Source of the DNA: JAEZDR01 sp039811185
GTDB taxonomy: Bacteria; Bacteroidota; Bacteroidia; Chitinophagales; Chitinophagaceae
Assembly (NCBI GenBank): GCA_039811185.1
Contig: JBDHYF010000003.1
Location: 62,001-126,000 of the forward strand
DNA length: 64,000 nt
Direction of reading: 5' to 3'
This document shows positions 59,004 to 64,000 of the stretch, piece by piece (within the stretch, counting starts at the first letter, position 1; each line of letters opens with the position of its first letter). The notes under the pieces were generated by a model, which did no database searches, was not told the DNA's origin, and worked only from the letters and a program-made list of their open reading frames with translations. The translations under genes and the position numbers were made by a program.

Positions 59004-60362
59004 TTACCAGATTTGACGGTTTTCATCCCAATGCTCAAATTCTTTTGCAACAGCCGTAAGAAAAGAAGCACCCAAGCTGCCATCAACAATTCTGTGATCG
59101 TAGCTGAGCGACAGGTACATCATGTGCCGGATGCCGATTGTATCGCCCTGCGGCGTTTCAACCACCACCGGGCGCTTTTTGATGGCGCCTACAGCCAAAA
59201 TTGCAACCTGCGGCTGATTAATAATTGGGGTGCCCATCAAACTTCCAAACGTACCTACATTTGTTAAGGTGAAGGTGCCATCCTGGGTATCATCGGGCTT
59301 AAGCTTATTGTTTCGGGCACTTTCGGCTAATCCGTTTACCTTCTTGCTTAAACCGACAAGATTTAAATAGTCGGCGTTTCGAATAACCGGAACAATCAGG
59401 TTCCCCGAGGGAAGCGCCGTTGCCATTCCGATGTTGATATCTTTTTTAATGATGATGTTATCTCCCTTCAACGAACTGTTTATCATTGGGAAGCGCTTAA
59501 TAACGCGGGCAATGCAGTCGATGAAGATGGGGGTAAAGGTAATTTTTGTATTCTCCTTTTTTTCAAACTCCTTCTTTACTTTCTCGCGCCATAAAACCAT
59601 ATTGGTAACGTCGGCCTCTGCAAAGCTGGTTACGTGCGGGCTCGTGTGTTTGCTGTCAACCATATGTTTGGCTATCAGCTTACGCATTCTGTCCATTTCG
59701 ATAATCTCAACATTCTCCCCAAATTCGGTGGGCAGCTCGCCGGCCTGTTTTACAGCGGCAGGTGGCGTGTCCGTTTTCGGTGGTGCGGCGGCCGCAGCCG
59801 GTGCTTCTTGCTGAACAGCGTGTTTGCCCGCTTTTTTGTCAGCCACATATTGTAGAATGTCTTTTTTCGTTACGCGGCCTTCGTTACCGCTGCCGGTAAT
59901 TTTTTCCAACTCTGTGAGGGGTATATTTTCACTTTGTGCAATATTCAGCACCAGAGGAGAGTAGAATTTTGCTCCGTTTCCATTTTGTGCAACGGGTTCG
60001 GATTTTTGGGTGTTGTCCGATTGCGGAAGGTAGGGAACAGCAGCCTCCTGCGGCTGAGGGGGGGGAGTGGGCGTACTGCTTGCAGGAGGCGCTTCCGCCG
60101 GCTTTTGCGTGGTGTGAATGCCGTCGGTTTCAATGCGCGCTATTACGGTGCCCACGGGAACCACATCGTTCACGTTAAATAAAACTTCCGTTACCACACC
60201 GGCAGCAGTAGAGGGAACTTCACTGTCTACTTTGTCGGTGGCAATATCTAAAACTGTTTCATCCTGACTTACATTATCGCCGGGCTTTTTATGCCATTTC
60301 AAAATGGTAGCCTCCATTATACTTTCGCCCATCTTAGGCATCACTAGGTCAACAAGTGCCAT
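59004..60362 (-). CDS. 2-Oxo acid dehydrogenase E2 component (lipoyl acyltransferase)
   Basis: About 452 residues. It has a single lipoyl domain with K44 in ATDKVDSEV, a Pro/Ala-rich linker, a peripheral subunit-binding domain (VLNIAQSENIPLTELEKITGSGNEGRVTKKDI), a second Ala-rich linker, and the catalytic domain. The active-site His is H423 in SYDHRIVDGSLGA. The E2 could belong to the branched-chain, oxoglutarate or pyruvate complex. PDHA lies upstream in the same region, which favours pyruvate or branched-chain acids. The start at 60362 (MALVDLVMPKMGES) is chosen because a promoter lies at 60402, inside the longer frame. Confidence 0.93.
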   Translation of the reverse strand: MALVDLVMPKMGESIMEATILKWHKKPGDNVSQDETVLDIATDKVDSEVPSTAAGVVTEVLFNVNDVVPVGTVIARIETDGIHTTQKPAEAPPASSTPTPPPQPQEAAVPYLPQSDNTQKSEPVAQNGNGAKFYSPLVLNIAQSENIPLTELEKITGSGNEGRVTKKDILQYVADKKAGKHAVQQEAPAAAAAPPKTDTPPAAVKQAGELPTEFGENVEIIEMDRMRKLIAKHMVDSKHTSPHVTSFAEADVTNMVLWREKVKKEFEKKENTKITFTPIFIDCIARVIKRFPMINSSLKGDNIIIKKDINIGMATALPSGNLIVPVIRNADYLNLVGLSKKVNGLAESARNNKLKPDDTQDGTFTLTNVGTFGSLMGTPIINQPQVAILAVGAIKKRPVVVETPQGDTIGIRHMMYLSLSYDHRIVDGSLGASFLTAVAKEFEHWDENRQIW

Positions 60363-60401
60363 TATAAATTTTTTTAATGGTAAGCAATTACAATTAAGCG
60401 T

Positions 60402-60409
60402 CAAAAGTA
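60402..60409 (-). promoter_or_regulatory. Promoter -7 of the E2 gene
   Basis: TACTTTTG on the minus strand, 39 bp before the ATG at 60362; full match to TAnnTTTG. No TTG at 19 bp. Confidence 0.5.
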
Positions 60410-60621
60410 AAGGTTCTGCCCCAATACCTTTTTTGGGTGCCTCACTATTTATCAACGATTTGGCGGTCGAAAGTTGATAAATTGTTGAAAACAAAATTTG
60501 TGTCAGCGATATATTCAAAAGATTGCTTGGCGCTCAACTATCGCTTTTTGGCGCTCAATTTTAAGAAAGGAGCGTTGAAAACCAATTATACTAAATATAT
60601 TGCACACCATAATTGTTGTTT

Positions 60622-63081
60622 ATGCGAAACTTTTACCTTTCTGCTATACTGATTATTGCCGGTTGCTTTTCGCTTAGCGCAAAAGCGCAATTTGCCACAA
60701 TGGGTCCGTGGGATGTACAGGGCGTTCCTTCTTACCTCGTATCGCCGGGCGACGTCATTTCACAGAGTTTGTTAGATCAACTCGACGCCTCTTTGCCCGA
60801 GTCGTATCCGGTACCGCTCTATCACCCCGAGTATCTGCAGCAGCCACTGACCGACATGAAACTGATTCAGGCGGGCGACGTCTGGATTACTTTTGTTAGC
60901 GAAGGAGCAACATTTTTAAATGCACTTGGATATTATACTTACGATCTTAACAATCCTCCGGCAACACCACCGGCGCACAGCAATATTACAGTTATCTATC
61001 CCAACACTTCGCTACCGGGAAGCGGCGGCTGGCTGAACCGCGGCGACAAGGTTTATCTTGGTCATTATCCCGCCAACACCGGTATTGGATTCGTTTTAAT
61101 GGCCAATGGTTTCGATCAGCCTACCAGTTCCGTTACGCCCGGAATTGGGATGTACTATTCAAACCCAAATTTTAACCCCGAGGCAGACCCGTTGTTGAAA
61201 CGCCACCATGTGTTTTTGTACGATACAACAACCAAACATATTATTCTCGGATTTGAAGACAAACACCGCGAAAACGGACTGAGCGACCATGACTTCAACG
61301 ACGTTCTTTTTTATTTAACCGCTACTCCTGATAATGCCTTCGATACCACAGGAATTCCCCATCTGTCCACCCCGGCCGACAGTACCGGCAGCGGCAATAA
61401 CGGAGGCCTGGAAAGCGAAAGCTTAGGACAACTGGTAAGTAAATGGAGATACGACAGAATCAAAAACGACGTAGTCAGCAAAATCGACTATTCGCAGATT
61501 CGGAATTTCGAACCGCATTCAGCCACCTTGGGAGCCAAAAAAGCGGGTGGCCTTACTTTGGAAGATATAATTCCATTGACGCTCGAATCCGGCGACATCA
61601 AAAAACTTACTTCGCCTCTTGATCTTCTTAACTTAACCAAGGCGCAGGAAGTAATTGCGGTAGATTATGTAAACAACAATAAAGCGAAAGCAGTTATTCT
61701 CGGCTTAAGAACTGAAGGCAAGGCGTACAGCCATACCAAATCTATCTGCGACCGTTTCAGAGGTGGTAAACTGATCGATGTAAAAGACATTCAGATTAAA
61801 GGATTCAACTTCACAAGGTTTACATTGCTGCAAAACGACGGCACAATAGAATATGCTATGTCGTTTGTCATCGGAAAAAAAACGGGGCGTAATTCTTACA
61901 CCCTTCAAACCAACTGGCTGATCTCCTCTTATCAGCAAGACGAAACCATATACAACATTCAGCTATGGGGTACAAAACCGCATTTTGCAACAAAACTTGC
62001 TATCGACATTATAACCACTCTCGAAGGCGATATGCCGGTTGTACAGTTGAACAACAGCGGACTGCCTTCTGCGTATATGATGGAAGGAAAGCGGAATAAA
62101 GATCAGTTAGAAATTTACATCAACAATACCGGAAACAACGCCAACGCCTATCTTGAGTTTGAAGAGCGACCCAATGAACTTTCAGGAACCGGAATTATTA
62201 CGCAGAATATAACACTGATACCCGGTAAGAACAATGTGGCGAGTCTTCAGATAAAAGATGGTTATGAGTACGCCGGTAAACTGTTTGTGAACAATATTCT
62301 GGTGGATGAGTTTTATATGGCTGATGGCAACTGGGGGCTCGATTATGAGAAGGCGATGACTCAGATTGTGCAGTACAAAACCGTGAATGAACCCGGGAGA
62401 ATTTATAAAGATGATGAGTATCCGGGATATAGAAGCGTTATTCTGAAAGCAGATACCAGAGATTATATATCGATTTACAAATCGTTGAAAGCGGGTTTTG
62501 AGGATGCAGACCTCACTGCCTATAAATCTTTGAAGTTTACTGCAAAAGGCAGTGGAAAAGTAACAATCACAATTGTTAGCAGCGCCATTCAAAAGTTTGC
62601 CGATCAGTTTTCAACAGAAGTTGAGTTGACAGAAGCTGATAAAGATTATACCATCAGCCTGGAAGATTTTGCTTCTAAAACTTACGGTGCCGATATCGAT
62701 TTGTCGAAAATTAAAACGGTTGTGTTCTCCTTTACAGCACCGGGAGGTGTTCTACGGAGCGTTAATTTTTCTGTGGGCAATCTTGCATTCTCCCAGCAAT
62801 CCATCGTAAGTAACCGCAGCCTGCAATCGAAAGTGGTGCGTATTTATCCGAACCCTGCGGGAAGAGTGTTCCAATGTAGTTTCGATTCTGATCAGGATAG
62901 AAAAGTTGTGATTAGAATAACCGACTTATCCGGAAAAATTTTGCACACAAAAGAAGTGAACGCAATCAGAGGAACAAATACCGTGACTGTGGAACTTCCT
63001 TCTTACATTTCTAAATCATTGATGCTTGTAAATATTGCTGCCGACGTAAAATATGATGCAGCGAGGATATTGGTTGAATAA
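60622..63081 (+). CDS. Secreted DUF4114 protein with T9SS sorting domain
   Basis: About 819 residues. A signal peptide (SAILIIAGCFSLSAKAQ) precedes a DUF4114-type region. The block IILGFEDKHRENGLSDHDFNDVLFYL around residue 215 corresponds to the LIGFEDMPNGGDRDFNDVVF signature. Then come about 500 residues of beta-rich sequence and a jelly-roll or carbohydrate-binding-like part (DAGKFTAKGSGKVTI-like FTAKGSGKVTITIVSS). The C-terminal type A T9SS domain starts at RIYPNPAGR and ends ARILVE. It is a probable surface or secreted protein with an unknown binding role. Confidence 0.85.
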   Translation: MRNFYLSAILIIAGCFSLSAKAQFATMGPWDVQGVPSYLVSPGDVISQSLLDQLDASLPESYPVPLYHPEYLQQPLTDMKLIQAGDVWITFVSEGATFLNALGYYTYDLNNPPATPPAHSNITVIYPNTSLPGSGGWLNRGDKVYLGHYPANTGIGFVLMANGFDQPTSSVTPGIGMYYSNPNFNPEADPLLKRHHVFLYDTTTKHIILGFEDKHRENGLSDHDFNDVLFYLTATPDNAFDTTGIPHLSTPADSTGSGNNGGLESESLGQLVSKWRYDRIKNDVVSKIDYSQIRNFEPHSATLGAKKAGGLTLEDIIPLTLESGDIKKLTSPLDLLNLTKAQEVIAVDYVNNNKAKAVILGLRTEGKAYSHTKSICDRFRGGKLIDVKDIQIKGFNFTRFTLLQNDGTIEYAMSFVIGKKTGRNSYTLQTNWLISSYQQDETIYNIQLWGTKPHFATKLAIDIITTLEGDMPVVQLNNSGLPSAYMMEGKRNKDQLEIYINNTGNNANAYLEFEERPNELSGTGIITQNITLIPGKNNVASLQIKDGYEYAGKLFVNNILVDEFYMADGNWGLDYEKAMTQIVQYKTVNEPGRIYKDDEYPGYRSVILKADTRDYISIYKSLKAGFEDADLTAYKSLKFTAKGSGKVTITIVSSAIQKFADQFSTEVELTEADKDYTISLEDFASKTYGADIDLSKIKTVVFSFTAPGGVLRSVNFSVGNLAFSQQSIVSNRSLQSKVVRIYPNPAGRVFQCSFDSDQDRKVVIRITDLSGKILHTKEVNAIRGTNTVTVELPSYISKSLMLVNIAADVKYDAARILVE

Positions 63082-63104
63082 CCGACCCTCTCTTGGAATT
63101 TTTG

Positions 63105-63133
63105 AAAGTCCGGCCGTTGCGTCGGACTTTTTT
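63105..63133 (+). terminator. Terminator after the DUF4114 gene
   Basis: AAAGTCCG and CGGACTTT form an 8-bp stem around a 10-base loop, then T run, 24 bp past the stop. Confidence 0.88.
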
Positions 63134-63212
63134 ATTTAGAGCTTCATCAAAAAACAGAAAGCATCCACACCCGCGCCCGTTGAAGGAGCTCATATTATTT
63201 CCAACATCACTC

Positions 63213-63220
63213 TATATTTG
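63213..63220 (+). promoter_or_regulatory. Promoter -7 of the trans-sulfuration gene
   Basis: TATATTTG is a full TAnnTTTG match, 18 bp before the ATG at 63239. No TTG at the -33 position. Confidence 0.55.
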
Positions 63221-63238
63221 GTTCACAAAAGAAAACGA

Positions 63239-64000
63239 ATGTCTGATACTCCAAATTTCAAGGGCTTTGCAACGGCAGCCGTTTATAGCGGCCATCAAGA
63301 CCAAGACGCTCATCTAACACCGATTTTTGCTTCTTCAACCTTTAGTTTTCCTTCGGCCGAATCCGGCATGAACCGGTTTGAAGGGAAGGACAAAGGATTT
63401 ATCTATTCCCGCTGGGGGAATCCGACTTTTCAGGCGGTTGAAGCAACCATTTCGAGGCTTGAAGGATTTGGCCTGACTGATAACACCGGTGCTCCGCTTC
63501 AGCTTAAATCTCTTTTACACAGCAGTGGACAGGCCGCAATGGCTACCTTATTTTTAAGCCTGCTGAAAACTGGCGATCGTTTGCTTTCCCATCTCTCGCT
63601 TTATGGCGGTACGCACGAATTAGTGATGAAGGTTTTATCGGAGGCTGGCATTGCGTGCGACATTATAGACATGCACGATTTAGCAGCAATAAGCGCAGCC
63701 TTTAAAAAACATCCGTACAAGGTGCTGCATATTGAAACACCGGCGAACCCAACCGGAAGCTGTGTAGATATTGCAGCCATTGTGAAAATCGCTTCCGCAA
63801 ACGGCTGCAAAGTGAGTGCAGACAATACGTTTGCTACGCCATGGCTACAACAGCCCTTTGCGCATGGAGTAGATTTCGTTATTCATTCTACTACCAAATT
63901 TTTGAACGGACATGGCACATCAATCGGCGGTGTATTGATTGGGAAAGACCTGAAGTTGATGAATACGAAAATTACAAAATGGCATCGTCTGTTGGGCGGC
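63239..64000 (+). CDS. Trans-sulfuration PLP enzyme (cystathionine gamma-synthase/methionine gamma-lyase family), 5' part
   Basis: The first 254 codons of a Cys/Met-metabolism PLP enzyme, running off the window end. The N-terminus FKGFATAAVYSGHQDQDAHLTPIFASSTFSF and FIYSRWGNPT, then SSGQAAMATLFL, match the family. The PLP-lysine is K220 in STTKFLNGHG. ETPANPTG and SADNTFATP contribute to PLP binding. Which of cystathionine gamma-synthase, cystathionine beta-lyase, methionine gamma-lyase or O-acetylhomoserine sulfhydrylase it is cannot be settled. The rest of the protein is missing. Confidence 0.93.
   Translation, partial: MSDTPNFKGFATAAVYSGHQDQDAHLTPIFASSTFSFPSAESGMNRFEGKDKGFIYSRWGNPTFQAVEATISRLEGFGLTDNTGAPLQLKSLLHSSGQAAMATLFLSLLKTGDRLLSHLSLYGGTHELVMKVLSEAGIACDIIDMHDLAAISAAFKKHPYKVLHIETPANPTGSCVDIAAIVKIASANGCKVSADNTFATPWLQQPFAHGVDFVIHSTTKFLNGHGTSIGGVLIGKDLKLMNTKITKWHRLLGG

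Noticed and set aside
60363..60518. N-terminal 52-residue extension of the E2
   Set aside because: The extension has no lipoyl features and contains the gene's own promoter element at 60402-60409.

Overview
The window looks like a chromosomal segment of a Bacteroidota bacterium, most likely a Chitinophagaceae-type relative. The evidence is in the sequence: promoters of the TAnnTTTG type, almost no Shine-Dalgarno sites, short signal peptides ending in TSC-type lipoboxes, two secreted proteins with type IX secretion (T9SS) C-terminal sorting domains, a type III glutamine synthetase, a YfhO membrane protein, and a rpmB-rpmG-DUF4295-ftsY gene order. No insertion sequence, phage or CRISPR array was seen. 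Genes are packed tightly on both strands.

Layout. 1-5800: the 3' end of a class A penicillin-binding protein, a lone receiver-domain regulator, ornithine aminotransferase, a small outer-membrane barrel, and a lipoprotein glycoside hydrolase followed by a divergent DUF72 gene. 5785-14300: a five-PAS hybrid-free histidine kinase, a very large M36 metalloprotease with PA insert and T9SS tail, SelO and an RlpA-like lipoprotein. 14340-23300: nucleotide and nitrogen metabolism (Nudix, GMP reductase, CinA/PncC, glutamine synthetase III, PurB), plus a secreted NucA-type nuclease and a TraB/GumN protein. 23337-33313: a surface-glycan cluster with flippase, four glycosyltransferases of at least three types, three methyltransferases and YfhO.

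33364-43800: small membrane and RNA-binding proteins, an NlpC/P60 hydrolase, a P1B-4-type metal ATPase, a tRNA-Ser with a broken GIY-YIG gene beside it, DUF488, nicotinamidase, SucC, CsbD, a lipid kinase and an App1-type phosphatase. 43836-54300: a YjlB-like cupin paired with a squalene/phytoene-synthase-like protein, P5C dehydrogenase, Ndk, a DHH phosphoesterase, an FKBP lipoprotein, TrxB, FolB, a PAS/GAF protein that stops after its H-box region, and LutA. 54300-64000: RibH, a TPR protein, PDH E1-alpha, a GNAT enzyme, FtsY, DUF4295, L33, L28, a lipoyl E2, a DUF4114 T9SS protein and the start of a trans-sulfuration PLP enzyme.

How they fit together: RocD and P5C dehydrogenase together convert ornithine to glutamate, which glutamine synthetase III can use. 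PDH E1-alpha and the E2 sit on either side of the ribosomal-protein/ftsY block. The strongest structural pattern is pervasive 3'-end overlap between convergent genes: 11 of 16 convergent pairs overlap, eight of them by exactly 4 or 11 bp. No single locus stands out as a clear new defence or mobile system. The best leads are the terpenoid-synthase-fold/cupin pair, the kinase-like protein without a catalytic domain, and the glycan cluster.
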